Shown here one piece after another: positions 43,774 through 53,335 of a stretch of DNA of 64,000 bases. The DNA comes from Chitinispirillales bacterium ANBcel5. Its GTDB lineage: Bacteria > Fibrobacterota > Chitinivibrionia > Chitinivibrionales > Chitinispirillaceae. Location of the stretch: assembly GCA_029688955.1 (NCBI GenBank), contig JARUKZ010000005.1:109604-173603 (forward strand), written 5' to 3'. Numbering within the stretch: position 1 is the first letter of the stretch; each line of letters starts with the position of its first letter. The notes beneath the pieces are model-generated. The model had not been told where the DNA came from, did not search any database, and saw only the letters and a program-made list of their open reading frames with translations. The translations under genes were made by a program, and so were the position numbers.

Positions 43774-44766
43774 ATGGAATTAAGCAGAGTTTTCGAAGTC
43801 CTGCGTATCATTTTTCCGGTCTTTGCCCTTATGGGCGTGGGAAAAGTGCTGCGTGTGAAAAACATCATGGATGCCGGTAATCAGAGATTTTTAAGTGATC
43901 TGGCCTACTTTTTTGCGCTGCCGGCACTCATATTCGCTGAACTGGTAACCCAACCATTCGGGGAGCTGCTTAATCCTGTTGTGATCTTTGGGACCATAAT
44001 TGCCCTTAGTCTGGTATTTATACTGTACACTGCCGGTGTTTTACTATTTCGCCCCAGAAGAAATATCGCCTCTGCAGTAATTTTTGGATCACTGTGGGCC
44101 AATGTAGCCTACATGGGTTTCCCCCTGATATCAATTGCTTTTGGGGATGACCAGGGACTGGTGATGGCGGCAGTGGTAAATGCAATCTCGATGCCTCTGT
44201 TTGTAACTGTTTCTTTTATAGTGATGGGGCTTTTCAGCGGGCGGGAAGATAGTGGTTTTTTGAACAGTGTTAAAGGAGCAGTAATTAACCCTGTGATAAT
44301 TGCCGCTGTTCTGGGTCTCTTTGTCTCATGGTTACTAAGTGCACTTGGGTATAACGGTGTATCGGAAAAGCAGCCCCCTCTCCTACTTGCACAAATTGGC
44401 TCTGCTGTACACACCTTTTTTAAACTTACCGGAACAATGGGATTGCCACTTGCGCTTCTTGCTGTAGGTGGTACACTAAGCTTCGATTCTGTAGGGAAAA
44501 ATTTTCTGCCACTTTCTCTTACCATTGGTGGTAAACTGATTTTGCTACCTCTTGTAACCTACTTTGTTATACAAATAATTTTTCCATCCGCTCAATCAAC
44601 GGCAATCAGTGTGGCTGTGGTACTTATGGCTACTCCGGTTGCGGTTGCCAGTTCTGTTGTTTCAGTCAGATATAATGTTGAAGAGCAGTTTGTATCTTCA
44701 CTACTTGCTATCAGTACTGCCTTGAGTGCGGTTACCTTACCGATATGGCTTTATTTTCTTTTGTAA
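43774..44766 (+). CDS. AEC-family (auxin efflux carrier-like) transporter
   Basis: 330 residues with about ten transmembrane helices in two halves. Features include an early YFFALPALIFAELVTQP segment, GSLWANVAYMGFPLISIAFG, and the C-terminal VVLMATPVAVASSVVSVRYN, all typical of the AEC family of secondary carriers that includes malate and malonate transporters. Substrates cannot be told. The ATG follows the stop of the sensor-like gene with no gap, so translation is coupled. Confidence 0.92.
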   Translation: MELSRVFEVLRIIFPVFALMGVGKVLRVKNIMDAGNQRFLSDLAYFFALPALIFAELVTQPFGELLNPVVIFGTIIALSLVFILYTAGVLLFRPRRNIASAVIFGSLWANVAYMGFPLISIAFGDDQGLVMAAVVNAISMPLFVTVSFIVMGLFSGREDSGFLNSVKGAVINPVIIAAVLGLFVSWLLSALGYNGVSEKQPPLLLAQIGSAVHTFFKLTGTMGLPLALLAVGGTLSFDSVGKNFLPLSLTIGGKLILLPLVTYFVIQIIFPSAQSTAISVAVVLMATPVAVASSVVSVRYNVEEQFVSSLLAISTALSAVTLPIWLYFLL

Positions 44767-44782
44767 GAATCGACCTGATTAT

Positions 44783-44998
44783 TTAAAACAGTGTAAATAC
44801 CCGTCCCTTTCCAGATGATTTATACGAATACTGCTGAGGGGCGCTTCCATCACCCCAATCGATGGTAACATTAACCGTTCCGCGCAACGGCAGCACAATC
44901 GTGGTTCCCTCAGAGAGCCGGGTATCAAATTCAAGGGTTAAAGAGTGGGTGGAAAAAGCAAGCAGTAGAAGTAAGGTGAGAATGTAGGTGAGTTTCAT
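44783..44998 (-). pseudogene. Truncated copy of the 5' end of the BspA-like gene
   Basis: 71 codons whose first ~58 are nearly the same as the N-terminus of the 1171-residue surface protein at 45149-48664: signal peptide MKLTYILTLLLLLAFSTHS and then [20 protein letters not shown]. The copy then diverges into SYKSSGKGRVFTLF and stops. DNA identity extends into the upstream region. It is a partial duplication and probably not functional, unless the short exported peptide has a role. Confidence 0.82.
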
Positions 44999-45039
44999 TG
45001 TTTGTACTCCCTGATCGAATGTTTGTAGTGCGCTAATTT
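44824..45039 (-). repeat. Partial duplication, copy 1 (other copy 48488-48702)
   Basis: About 215 bases with high identity to 48488-48702. It covers the start codon, the upstream leader (TTGTTTGTACTCCCTGAT) and the first ~58 codons of the surface-protein gene. The two copies are in the same orientation 3.66 kb apart, so recombination between them could delete the intervening gene. Confidence 0.85.
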
Positions 45040-45148
45040 TCTATGAATTGTGTGCCTATAAGCCATAAGCAGCAAGGTGAACAGTTACCACGCTGTCCAC
45101 CTACTGCTTTTTACAACTAATAAGTACTATTTACTAATTTGTTCAGAG

Positions 45149-48100
45149 TCACCTTGTTACCGCTATCAATGTACTCTTACGCCGCTTTCCGTATGTATCG
45201 TTAAACGTTACAACCACCATGTAGGTTCCTGTACCTACAACTCTTCCGTTTCTGTTGCGACCGTTCCAACTGACCTGATAACCACCTTCAATAAACGTGA
45301 ACGCCTCACTGCTAAAAACAACCGAGCCAAGCGGGTCGTAAATCCTCAGACGTGCATTCTCTATATCGATATTGTTGTATATGATCTCCTCAGGTTCCAG
45401 CCGTGCTGTGATTGTCTCACCGTATGAGATGTTAAACGGACTTGGTCCGGCTGATAAGGTCCACTCTGTTTTTGGATAAACCACTTCCAGTGGAACATAT
45501 CGGTTCAGAGGGTTGTTCTGGGCATTGCCCAACAGATCTTCAATTGTGTGAGGGGCAATGCGGATACTGTCTCCACTCACTGGGTACCGGACATGAGATG
45601 TGTTGCGGAAGATAAAATCGGCTGAAGCTCCTCCCCGGGAGCGAAGGGTAATGTTTTCAAGTGTATAGAGAGTGTCCTGAAGTCTGAGAAGAGAAAAGTA
45701 GTGATCGTGATCAGCGATGGTTACCCGTTCGCTAAAGACCACTCGCAGCGTATCAAAGGTGTTTGTACCGTCGCCCCGGTTTCTTGCGGGAAATACCTGA
45801 GCCGTTAAGAGTACCGGTGCTGCTCTGTCTTCAACAAAAATTTCCCGGTGTACTTCGGGGGATAACTCATACCCCACAATCGCTTTCATTAAACCCGATG
45901 TTGCCACTTCGGCTGCTGCTTTTAAATCCTGGGGAAGGGTGATTTTTACTGTTGACGCGTTTTTGACGGAAAGGTCCTGTTCCTGAGCGGTGAACGTTTG
46001 TCCGGCCCATTCGATAGTAAATGTCAGGTCGTTAGCAGTTACAGAGCGGTTAAACTCCACATACACTGCATCCACAAAGCCATTTCCGCTCTCATCCTTA
46101 TACCAGCCTGCCACAGGCTCAGGTAACGTGGCGCTAACAGTGACCGGTCTGTTTTCCGGGTGTACTCTTTTATTGTTTGCACCAACCACGGGTCCTCCGT
46201 TTTCGAAAGGGAGTAAGCGCAAAAGATCACCGGCTTTTATCGTGCGCCCCTCAGTGGAGGAAACGATCACCAGGGCAGCACTGTCGCCGGGTGTTGGCAG
46301 TAGTTCCACCACAGCGATTGAGGTGGTGTCTTCCGTCCCCCGGCTTATGAGCTGAAGAGAATTGCCTGAAAGCGAGGTGTGTTCTATTGCCGTTTGAAAT
46401 GAGAGGAGCAGTGTATCGGTTGGATCATCCACATTTTCGAGCAGGTGTGCACCTGTCAGATATGGTGAGCTCAGGGTCATAGCAGCGGTAATCGTTACAT
46501 CGTGCCGGGGCATGGTGACAAGGGTCGTCATCTCGTGGGTGTTCTCTATTATATCCGGATTATCGGTTTGCCATTCGATAAAGGTGTGGTAGATGTCGGG
46601 CTGTACGCTGATCTCAACAGTTTCCCCGGCAGGAAAACGTCCTTCACCTAAGAGAGTACCTGAGTTTTGGGGGTTCAGAGAGAGTAGAAGGGATGCTGAA
46701 TCAACTGTTGAAATCGGGGCCATAACAGCGGTAATCGTTACATCGTGTTGGGGCATGGTGACAAGGGTCGTCATCTCGTGGGTGTTCTCAATTACATCCG
46801 GATTATCGCTTTGCCATTCGATAAAAGTGTGGTTGATGTCGGGCTGTACGCTGATCTCAACAGTTTCCCCGGCAGGAAAACGTCCTTCACCTAAGAGAGT
46901 ACCTGAGTTTTGGGGGTTCAGAGAGAGTAGAAGGGATGCTGAATCAACTGTTGAAATCGGGGCCATAACAGCGGTAATCGTTACATCGTGTTGGGGCATG
47001 GTGACAAGGGTCGTCATCTCGTGGGTGTTCTCAATTACATCCGGATTATCGCTTTGCCATTCGATAAAAGTGTGGTTGATGTCGGGTTGTACGCTGATCT
47101 CAACAGTTTCCCCGGTAGGAAAACGTCCTTCACCTAAGAGAGTACCTGAGTTTTGGGGGTTCAGAGAGAGTAGAAGGGATGCTGAATCAACTGTTGAAAT
47201 CGGGGCCATAACAGCGGTAATCGTTACGTCGTGTTCGGGCATGGTGACAAGGGTCGTCATTCCGTGGATGTTGTTTATTATATCTGGATTATCGGTTTGC
47301 CATTGGATAAAAGTGTGGTTGATGTCGGGTTGTATGCTGATCTCAACAATTTCACCGGTAGAGAAACGCCCTGCACCAGAGAGGCTGCCTGAGTTTTCGG
47401 GGTCTGAAATGAGGGAAAGGTAGAAAGAATCGGTGTATTCGATCATGCCTCCATCGATAATTGTCCACCCAAAGTTATCGATTATTGCCTGTCGATACGG
47501 CTGTGCTGTGCTGTGGTAACGACTGCTGCCGGCATGAAAGGTGAGATTGTTCTGAAGAGGGAGTCGGGACCAGCTGATTAAAAGGTTGTTGTAGTTAGCT
47601 GTTGAAAGTGTCCCTCCCAGAAGAAAGTCGTCGAATAATGAAACGTTTGACACATCCCACCGGCTTATGTCCTGGTTAAAGGAGGTCGCATCTGCGAACA
47701 TCCTTCTCATGTTAGTTACATTTGATACATCCCATGGGCTTATGTCCTGATTAAAGGATTCCGTATTAGCGAACATTCCATGCATATTAGTCACATTCGA
47801 TACATTCCAGGCTCCTATATCCTGATTAAATGAGCTTGCACCACCAAACATAGCCCCCATGTTAGTCACATTACTAACATTCCAATTGCTTATATCCTGA
47901 TTAAAAGAGCTTGCGCGAGAGAACATGTTGTTCATGTTGGTCACATTGGACACATCCCACTGGCTTATATTCTGATTAAACGATATCGCTAAAATGAACA
48001 TCCCATTCATGCTAATTACATTTGATACATCCCACTGGCTTATGTCCTGGTTAAATGAAGATGCACTCCTGAACATGCCCTGCATGTGAATCACATTAGA

Positions 48101-48664
48101 CACATCCCATTGGCTTATGTCATGATTAAACGATACCGCCCCATAGAACATGTATCTCATAGTAGTCACATTGGACACATCCCATCTACTTATATCACCA
48201 TTAAAAGATCGTGCTTCATTAAACATATAACTCAAATTAGTAACAGAAGACGGAAGCTGTTCAGGCACTTCAGTAAGATTAGAGGCAGATTTGAAAGCTC
48301 CGGAAAGACTTCGCAACCCAAGATTGCCAAAATCGGATACTTTTTCAAGCTTTGCCATACGGTTTACATTAGAATCAGATGCCGGAATATGTATTGGGTC
48401 ACCTCCAAACCCAAACCCGGTGAGCTCACCTGTAATCGTTACAACGTACTGTCCCTCACTGTTATAGGTGTACGGTACGTTTCCAGCTACCGAATACTGC
48501 TGAGGGGCGCTTCCATCACCCCAATCGATGGTAACATTAACAGTTCCGCGCAACGGCAGCACAATCGTGGTTCCCTCAGACAGCTCGGTGTCAAATTCAA
48601 TGGTTAAAGAGTGGGTGGTAAAAGCAAGCAGTAGAAGTGAGGTGAGAATGTGGGTGAGTTTCAT
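45149..48664 (-). CDS. BspA/DUF285-type surface protein with InlB-like repeats
   Basis: 1171 residues, multidomain. A signal peptide ([11 protein letters not shown]) is followed by a beta domain with [13 protein letters not shown] (PKD-like). Eight 25-residue repeats of the form MFxxAxSFNQDISxWDVSNV (DUF285, about residues 145-345) follow, ending in the [19 protein letters not shown] and [12 protein letters not shown] cap. Next are four InlB-B-like repeats of about 81 residues ([20 protein letters not shown]..., about 410-730), long beta-sandwich modules, and a C-terminal FlgD-like domain ([20 protein letters not shown]). Such proteins are exported and bind surfaces, host or polymer. The start at 48664 is shared with the truncated copy, which confirms it. 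Confidence 0.9.
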   Translation of the reverse strand: MKLTHILTSLLLLAFTTHSLTIEFDTELSEGTTIVLPLRGTVNVTIDWGDGSAPQQYSVAGNVPYTYNSEGQYVVTITGELTGFGFGGDPIHIPASDSNVNRMAKLEKVSDFGNLGLRSLSGAFKSASNLTEVPEQLPSSVTNLSYMFNEARSFNGDISRWDVSNVTTMRYMFYGAVSFNHDISQWDVSNVIHMQGMFRSASSFNQDISQWDVSNVISMNGMFILAISFNQNISQWDVSNVTNMNNMFSRASSFNQDISNWNVSNVTNMGAMFGGASSFNQDIGAWNVSNVTNMHGMFANTESFNQDISPWDVSNVTNMRRMFADATSFNQDISRWDVSNVSLFDDFLLGGTLSTANYNNLLISWSRLPLQNNLTFHAGSSRYHSTAQPYRQAIIDNFGWTIIDGGMIEYTDSFYLSLISDPENSGSLSGAGRFSTGEIVEISIQPDINHTFIQWQTDNPDIINNIHGMTTLVTMPEHDVTITAVMAPISTVDSASLLLSLNPQNSGTLLGEGRFPTGETVEISVQPDINHTFIEWQSDNPDVIENTHEMTTLVTMPQHDVTITAVMAPISTVDSASLLLSLNPQNSGTLLGEGRFPAGETVEISVQPDINHTFIEWQSDNPDVIENTHEMTTLVTMPQHDVTITAVMAPISTVDSASLLLSLNPQNSGTLLGEGRFPAGETVEISVQPDIYHTFIEWQTDNPDIIENTHEMTTLVTMPRHDVTITAAMTLSSPYLTGAHLLENVDDPTDTLLLSFQTAIEHTSLSGNSLQLISRGTEDTTSIAVVELLPTPGDSAALVIVSSTEGRTIKAGDLLRLLPFENGGPVVGANNKRVHPENRPVTVSATLPEPVAGWYKDESGNGFVDAVYVEFNRSVTANDLTFTIEWAGQTFTAQEQDLSVKNASTVKITLPQDLKAAAEVATSGLMKAIVGYELSPEVHREIFVEDRAAPVLLTAQVFPARNRGDGTNTFDTLRVVFSERVTIADHDHYFSLLRLQDTLYTLENITLRSRGGASADFIFRNTSHVRYPVSGDSIRIAPHTIEDLLGNAQNNPLNRYVPLEVVYPKTEWTLSAGPSPFNISYGETITARLEPEEIIYNNIDIENARLRIYDPLGSVVFSSEAFTFIEGGYQVSWNGRNRNGRVVGTGTYMVVVTFNDTYGKRRKSTLIAVTR
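46470..47430 (-). repeat. 243-base tandem repeats within the surface-protein gene
   Basis: Four in-frame copies at a 243-base period (81 codons). For example, AATCGGGGCCATAACAGCGG starts at 46712, 46955 and 47198. The middle copies are almost identical at DNA level, and the outer copies more diverged. This implies recent unequal recombination and possible length variation between strains. Confidence 0.9.
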
Positions 48665-48917
48665 TGTTTGTACTCCCTGATTGAATGTTTGTAGAGCGCT
48701 ATGCCTGATCTCTGTTTATGCTACTGGCTTAATCTGGGTGGTTATGGAAATTATCAGCATCTATACAGTAATATATAACATTAAAGCCGAATTTGAGAGG
48801 TTAAAGAACAGAAAAAGAATTGTTTTTGTGTGCTCGTGCTTTTCGTTTGGGCGCAGATCGTATTTGCTGTCATATTTCTATATCTGTAAACAGTCTCGCA
48901 CCTACTGGTATTTGATA

Positions 48918-48973
48918 ACATCAGAGCACCAACGGCTACAGGCGGAAATAATCAGTTTGAGCCGATGATGTAA
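48918..48973. repeat. 56-base repeat, copy 1
   Basis: Begins ACATCAGAGCACC and ends AGTTTGAGCCGATGATGTAA. About 45 of 56 bases match copy 2, with both ends most conserved. The ends are mutually inverted (ACATCA versus TGATGT), as in a miniature insertion element. Confidence 0.6.
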
Positions 48974-49097
48974 TTAGGAGCTGTTGGGTCTTAATACCCT
49001 ACACGCAGAATTATATGTTTCGCACCGATTCTAAACCATTCCTCATAGGGCCATTTTCCAATGACTGTAAACTGACCACTGTCTACTGTTAACTGTT

Positions 49098-49153
49098 ACA
49101 TCAGAGCACTGATGGCCATGGACAGAAATGAACAGTTTGAGCCGATGATGTAA
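49098..49153. repeat. 56-base repeat, copy 2
   Basis: Begins ACATCAGAGCACT and ends AGTTTGAGCCGATGATGTAA. Same orientation as copy 1, 180 bases downstream. The outer flanks extend the inverted ends to TTACATCA and TGATGTAA. Confidence 0.6.
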
Positions 49154-49204
49154 ATCAAGGGCATGGCCAGGGTTAGTGCTTTTGGTGTCAGGCTAAAAAA
49201 TGGT

Positions 49205-49807
49205 TCACTCCCTGCTTTCTCTGGGGAAACAGATAAATTCCCTTACCTTCATCTCAAACAATTTATAGCTAAAAGCCGGTTTCATGACAACCGCAGTATC
49301 TGCTCCTCCTCTGTATCCACCGGCGGCAATAATATCCTTACTCATATCAAGATACCCTGCATCAGCGGCCATCAGAGCACATTCGATTGCGACTTTGGTG
49401 CCTGTGGAGAAGAGCTTTTTAAGCATCTCCGAGATGATATCATGGGCAGTGTAGCCACCAAAGGTACCACTCAAAGCACTGCTGACTGCTCCGCCAAGAG
49501 GGTGAACGCCGGTGTAAAACTTTACTCCCTTCTGACGTGCACTATCCATAATGTGAGGATCCTTTGCCATTACCTTTTCTCCGTGCCTGTTAACAAAGAC
49601 ATCCTTATCAACTGCATGCATGGTAACAGCAACAATCTCAGCTTCAGGTAGGGCATCTGCATACTTAAGCGCAGTTTGTCCGGTTGTAGTTGCTACCACA
49701 ATCTGTTTGATATCAAGTTCTTTTGCTCTTTTGCGAATGCTTTTAAGAGTTGCATCTGAATTTTCTATCCCTTCAGTGTCATAGAAATTAACCGGTATGG
49801 CAGGCAT
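49205..49807 (-). CDS. Stand-alone pyruvate kinase C-terminal-domain-like protein
   Basis: The ATG at 49807 lies 5 bases after GGAGGT, giving 200 residues. The fold resembles the PK_C (pyruvate kinase alpha/beta) domain: KELDIKQIVVATTTGQTALK, then EIVAVTMHAV and HPLGGAVSSALSGTFGG. Stand-alone proteins of this type occur in several phyla with unknown function; the catalytic barrel of pyruvate kinase is absent. The C-terminus ends in VVMKPAFSYKLFEMKVREFI. It is a single gene with no linked partner. Confidence 0.82.
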   Translation of the reverse strand: MPAIPVNFYDTEGIENSDATLKSIRKRAKELDIKQIVVATTTGQTALKYADALPEAEIVAVTMHAVDKDVFVNRHGEKVMAKDPHIMDSARQKGVKFYTGVHPLGGAVSSALSGTFGGYTAHDIISEMLKKLFSTGTKVAIECALMAADAGYLDMSKDIIAAGGYRGGADTAVVMKPAFSYKLFEMKVREFICFPRESRE

Positions 49808-50132
49808 AGAAGACCTCCTTTGGTTGTTAAAACGATTGGGTTTTTGTATGCTGAAAAAAAGCAGTAAAAGTATACTAAATGACCGGTTCAATGACTAAGT
49901 ATCGCTGTTCAAATCAAAACTTTCAGCCGCACTAATAATAAGGCCTGAACAAAAAAGTGGTCTGATGCTCTGCTTATATATAGAATGAATAGAGGGTTAA
50001 GAGAAAGTATTATAACACCTTTTTAATAACCGCACTTTGATTGAATTGAATTTTAACGCCAATGAGTGCTTCCATAATTCATATTGGAAATTAAGAATCT
50101 GAATTTTTTATTTCAGGCAAGGAGAACTATTG
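49808..50132. other. Divergent region between the PK_C-like gene and the endoglucanase
   Basis: 325 bases. AAGGAG at about 50119-50124 is the ribosome site for the endoglucanase. I see no other structured element. Confidence 0.35.
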
Positions 50133-51185
50133 ATGGGTAAGCTGCTTTTAATCACCTTTTTGCTTACAATTGGTTTCTGTGCGGTTAGCAGCGCAGATGA
50201 AAAAGCGCCGGTAGAGCGACACGGATTTCTGCGGGTTGAGGGAAACACGGTTGTGGATGAGCATGGAGAACCTACACAGCTTAGGGGAATGAGCTTTTTC
50301 TGGAGCCAGTGGATGGAGAAGTATTATAATCGTCACGTGGTGGACTGGCTTGTGGAGGACTGGAAAGTAACGGTGGTACGGGCTGCAATGGGGGTTAAGC
50401 ATGATGAGACTTTGAGTGGCTATCTCTACGACCGATCTCAGGAAAGGCTTGTACGGCGAGTGGTTGATGCGGCGATTCGAAACGGAATCTATGTAATAAT
50501 AGACTGGCATAGCTATTATGCCCACAATTACGTTGAAGAGGCGGTAGAGTTTTTTGAGAGTATGGCCCGCCGTTACGGAGACCATCCAAACATAATTTAT
50601 GAGATTTATAATGAGCCCAAACAAGTGTCCTGGGATGAGGTGGTGAAACCCTATGCAGAGCAGGTGGTATCGGCGATTCGGGCTATCGATCCCAATAATC
50701 TTATAATTGTAGGGACCCCTCACTGGTGTCAGAGGGTGGATGAGGCTGCGATGAATCCCCTGGAGGGAGAAAATATTGTTTATGGATTGCATTTCTATGC
50801 AGCCAGTCACAAGGAGGATCTACGCCAGAGGGCAAGAATAGCACTTGATAAGGGAATCCCATTGTTCGCTTCAGAGTTTGGGACCTGTTTATATTCAGGG
50901 GATGGATATCTTGATAGTCTGGAAACAGAAGCTTGGTTTGACTTTATGGATAAGCACAATATTAGCTGGTGTAACTGGTCAATTGGGGATAAGGATGAAA
51001 CTGCTTCAGCCCTTGTACCGGGAGCACGATATTACGGAGGGTGGTCAGAAAATGAGCTAACGCGCTCGGGCAGGATGATCAGGCGCAAACTTCGGTATTA
51101 TGCAGGAGTTGAAGAGGAGGAGGAAGAGCCTCAGGAAGAGAAAGAAGAACGAAGACGAAGAATACGAATCAGACCGCTGCGGTAA
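50133..51185 (+). CDS. Secreted GH5-family endoglucanase (cellulase)
   Basis: 350 residues from the ATG at 50133 (AAGGAG 8 bases upstream; a TTG at 50130 is adjacent). A signal peptide (LLLITFLLTIGFCAVSSA) precedes a GH5 TIM barrel. Catalytic sites are visible: the acid/base Glu in IIYEIYNEPK and the nucleophile Glu in PLFASEFGTC. The general layout (GFLRVEGNTVVDEHGEPTQL start, then RGMSFFWSQ, WHSYYAHNY and GLHFYAASH) fits subfamily GH5_2 endo-beta-1,4-glucanases. The last 30 residues are a run of Glu/Pro followed by Arg, not a known module. It would cleave cellulose or related beta-glucan outside the cell. Confidence 0.93.
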   Translation: MGKLLLITFLLTIGFCAVSSADEKAPVERHGFLRVEGNTVVDEHGEPTQLRGMSFFWSQWMEKYYNRHVVDWLVEDWKVTVVRAAMGVKHDETLSGYLYDRSQERLVRRVVDAAIRNGIYVIIDWHSYYAHNYVEEAVEFFESMARRYGDHPNIIYEIYNEPKQVSWDEVVKPYAEQVVSAIRAIDPNNLIIVGTPHWCQRVDEAAMNPLEGENIVYGLHFYAASHKEDLRQRARIALDKGIPLFASEFGTCLYSGDGYLDSLETEAWFDFMDKHNISWCNWSIGDKDETASALVPGARYYGGWSENELTRSGRMIRRKLRYYAGVEEEEEEPQEEKEERRRRIRIRPLR

Positions 51186-51192
51186 AGGAAGA

Positions 51193-51230
51193 AAAGAGAG
51201 GGGGATCTTAACGCTTCCCCTCTCTTTTTT
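51193..51230. terminator. Bidirectional terminator between GH5 and hsp20
   Basis: AGAGAGGGG and CCCCTCTCT (9 bases) surround a 12-base loop. The right side runs into TTTTTT and the left side into AAAA, so it can stop both the rightward GH5 and the leftward hsp20 transcripts. Confidence 0.85.
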
Positions 51231-51239
51231 GAATCACTG

Positions 51240-51677
51240 TTAATTAACTTTGATCTCTATTGCTTTTCTTTTTGCCCTCTCATTTTTTGGCAGTTTCAGC
51301 TCAAGAACTCCATTATTCATTTTTGCTTCAATGCGCTGCTCCTCTATCTCTTCAGGAAGAGTAAAGGATCTTGAAAACCTTCCATAGCTGCGTTCCAGAT
51401 GTCTGTACTTTCCTTTCTCTTTTTTTCTTTCGGCCTTTTTTTCACCTTCGATAGTGAGGGTACCCTGTTCAACTCTGATTTTTACCTCATTTTTATCCAT
51501 TCCGGGTAGATCAGCGTGCATGAGGTAATGATCATCCTCTTCGCTGATATCAACTCTTGGCCAACTACCGTTTGTTAGTTCACGATGTGCAGATTCGAAT
51601 GCGCTTTCACCAAAGAAGTCATCCATAAGATCTGCCAAAGTGTTAGCTGGTGTTGAATATCTGATTAGAGCACTCAT
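51240..51677 (-). CDS. Small heat-shock protein Hsp20
   Basis: 145 residues with an alpha-crystallin domain (about 40-130). The segment YLMHADLPGMDKNEVKIRVE, then LTIEGEKKAE, RSYGRFSRSFTLPE and NGVLELKLPK is typical. It acts as an ATP-independent holdase that binds unfolding proteins. The ATG at 51677 follows an AGGAGGTTTCTT leader. It is a single gene. I found no CIRCE or sigma-32-like sequence with confidence. Confidence 0.95.
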   Translation of the reverse strand: MSALIRYSTPANTLADLMDDFFGESAFESAHRELTNGSWPRVDISEEDDHYLMHADLPGMDKNEVKIRVEQGTLTIEGEKKAERKKEKGKYRHLERSYGRFSRSFTLPEEIEEQRIEAKMNNGVLELKLPKNERAKRKAIEIKVN

Positions 51678-52293
51678 AAGAAACCTCCTTTTGTATAGTT
51701 AACATTTAGTATCCGTTTTCACCCGCTTATATATGCAACGGGTGTGCCAATTTGAGGAAGGGGCAAAAATGGTTAAAAACGGCGAGGTGGTGTATGGTCA
51801 GATGTTTTGAGATGAAACAGGTGGGTGTTCGTGTTGTTTAAGAGTGAAACAGGGAGAGGGTGGCACTGTCTGAAACAGCGGCTACGGGCCAAACCGGGAG
51901 CAGATAAAAAAGCCTTGGCTGGCTCTTCGCGAACTCGGGTCGGCTTAACCCATTGGGGCACAATGTCCCTCCCTGCCTTGCGTAGCTACTGCATAAGAGA
52001 CCTGGTAGTATCATGATTCTTTATTCTTTTTCACTGCCGATACTATATTTACAATGATGGTTTTGCAGAAAACAACAGAATATAAAATTCCAAATAATAA
52101 GCATGGATCTAACGCAAACACTCCGCTTCGTTCACGCAAGGGGTAAGAATAGGAGTGTTTAGAGGATTGGTGGCAATAATCCTTAGGTACAACACTTATC
52201 TTCAGGACATTACGCTACCTCAGGGGAAGCTGATCGTTTAATGCCCGGGGAGCTGAGTCATAAGAGTGCAAAAAGGAGACAAAAGAGACTAAG
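51678..52293. other. Long intergenic region with repeat-like sequence
   Basis: 616 bases. A GC-rich block at about 51830-51975 (CGGCTACGGGCCAAACCGGG and neighbours) looks like a dispersed repeat; its 3' part, 51948-51968, matches 58699-58719 in inverse orientation at 20 of 21 bases. An inverted repeat AAACACTCC...GGAGTGTTT lies at about 52124-52171. I see no credible gene in either strand here. Confidence 0.5.
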
Positions 52294-52488
52294 ATGGAAA
52301 AAAAGCCTAAAAAAAACTTAAATGAGTTTTGGTCTGCACTTCTTTCAGGTGCAATTGGGGGGTCTTTAGGAACATACATTGCAAACGTGATGAATTTGCA
52401 TTGGGCATTAATGGGAGTATTAGTAGCAGTTATATTTTTAATTTCTTTTCGACTATTTCTTAGGCTGTTTAAAAGAACTAATAAATGA
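52294..52488 (+). CDS. Small membrane protein, unknown
   Basis: 64 residues. A charged N-terminus (MEKKPKKNLNEFW) is followed by two hydrophobic helices, ALLSGAIGGSLGTYIANVM and ALMGVLVAVIFLISFRLF, and a basic tail. A leader with AAGGAG lies about 20 bases upstream. The codon pattern and two-helix topology favour it over the overlapping reading frame on the other strand. It may be co-transcribed with the next gene. Function unknown. Confidence 0.6.
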   Translation: MEKKPKKNLNEFWSALLSGAIGGSLGTYIANVMNLHWALMGVLVAVIFLISFRLFLRLFKRTNK

Positions 52489-52491
52489 TAC

Positions 52492-52734
52492 ATGAGGAGT
52501 GAGGTTGTATTCTGGCGCGGGACAGATGAAAATGATGAACACCAGAAAAGCGGAGGAGCTAATAGATTGAAAAATGGGTTTTCAACAAAAGAGGGGCTTA
52601 TAGCCATTAGTGGCTTGTTTGGGGCAATAATTATAGCAATAATTGGGTTTGGGTACAGGTTGTATTTAACAGGATTATTTGTTTCATTAATTTCACTATT
52701 TTTCATAACTTACGGAAAAAAGTTGTCCGTGTAA
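52492..52734 (+). CDS. Small membrane protein, unknown
   Basis: 80 residues. The N-terminal half is polar and the C-terminal half has two helices (LIAISGLFGAIIIAIIGFGY and LYLTGLFVSLISLFFITYG). It begins 3 bases after the preceding stop. There is no good ribosome site in front of the ATG at 52492, so it relies on coupling or the start is different. Function unknown. Confidence 0.5.
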   Translation: MRSEVVFWRGTDENDEHQKSGGANRLKNGFSTKEGLIAISGLFGAIIIAIIGFGYRLYLTGLFVSLISLFFITYGKKLSV

Positions 52735-52858
52735 CCCAAATATGGTTTTTTGGAAAAATGCTATAGCCAAGATTAGTATAGGAAAAAACCAGGAACTTGT
52801 ATACAATCGATAACACAGAGAAAACAGGTTCGAAGGGAAAAAAGCTTAGGAGACTAAC

Positions 52859-53335
52859 ATGGAAAAAAAGGCCAAAATAAACTGGTGGAAAGGGAAACAG
52901 TTACCTGTTTTAACTGCTTTGGTGGTTTTGTCTTGTTCCAGAACTGCTAACGATCAAAGGCCAGATGAATTTCCTGTAGTATCATATAATAATTTAGATG
53001 TTAAGGATTTTAATGTCAAAATTACTTCCGCAGCGGATAATAGAGAAGATTGGGTTTATAGTCCTGTTCTGGTTGTTCAGAAATATCGCAGGATTTCAGA
53101 TGCAAGATTTGTCAGTATTTTGTTGAAAAATGACAGAGTAGAAAATCCTTCTAATTCAACAATTACAGTCGTAGAAGAAGGGTATCTCGATGATGCTGTT
53201 AGAGGACAATGGTTTCAATTTTTTCTGGAACGCGAAAACTCAGAATCTGCATGGAAAGTGGAAGAAATCCGGCAGGCAAATCTATGTGGAAGAATGGGTT
53301 CTCCGGAAAAATTTTCTAAAGAGCTTTGTCCGTAG
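52859..53335 (+). CDS. Lipoprotein, unknown
   Basis: 158 residues. An N-terminal helix and LVVLSC place the lipidated Cys at about residue 26. The mature part (about 132 residues) is beta-rich with no recognised domain. AGGAG lies 9 bases before the ATG. The leader and the first residues (MEKKAKINW) resemble those of the small membrane protein at 52294 (MEKKPKKNL), as if leader and start had been duplicated. Probably periplasmic-facing. Confidence 0.65.
   Translation: MEKKAKINWWKGKQLPVLTALVVLSCSRTANDQRPDEFPVVSYNNLDVKDFNVKITSAADNREDWVYSPVLVVQKYRRISDARFVSILLKNDRVENPSNSTITVVEEGYLDDAVRGQWFQFFLERENSESAWKVEEIRQANLCGRMGSPEKFSKELCP

Larger units (their letters stand above)
48665..49204. other. Intergenic region with two 56-base repeats
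   Basis: 540 bases with no convincing gene. The region includes the duplicated leader of the surface protein and two copies of a 56-base element at 48918-48973 and 49098-49153. The rest shows no clear feature. Confidence 0.45.

Noticed and set aside
46593..47423. A 276-codon open frame on the plus strand with three near-identical repeats
   Set aside because: It is antisense to the InlB-like repeats of the surface protein and follows their 243-base period. The minus frame has clear domains, signal peptide and cap sequence.
50148..50810. A 220-codon frame antisense to the GH5 gene
   Set aside because: The GH5 protein is certain from its catalytic motifs; the antisense product has no recognisable features.
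51773..52016. Two overlapping 62-63-codon frames in the long gap before the small membrane proteins
   Set aside because: They lie in repeat-like GC-rich DNA and have no ribosome sites.
52215..52706. A 163-codon frame on the minus strand
   Set aside because: It overlaps two small membrane-protein genes. The plus frames have better topology and start context.
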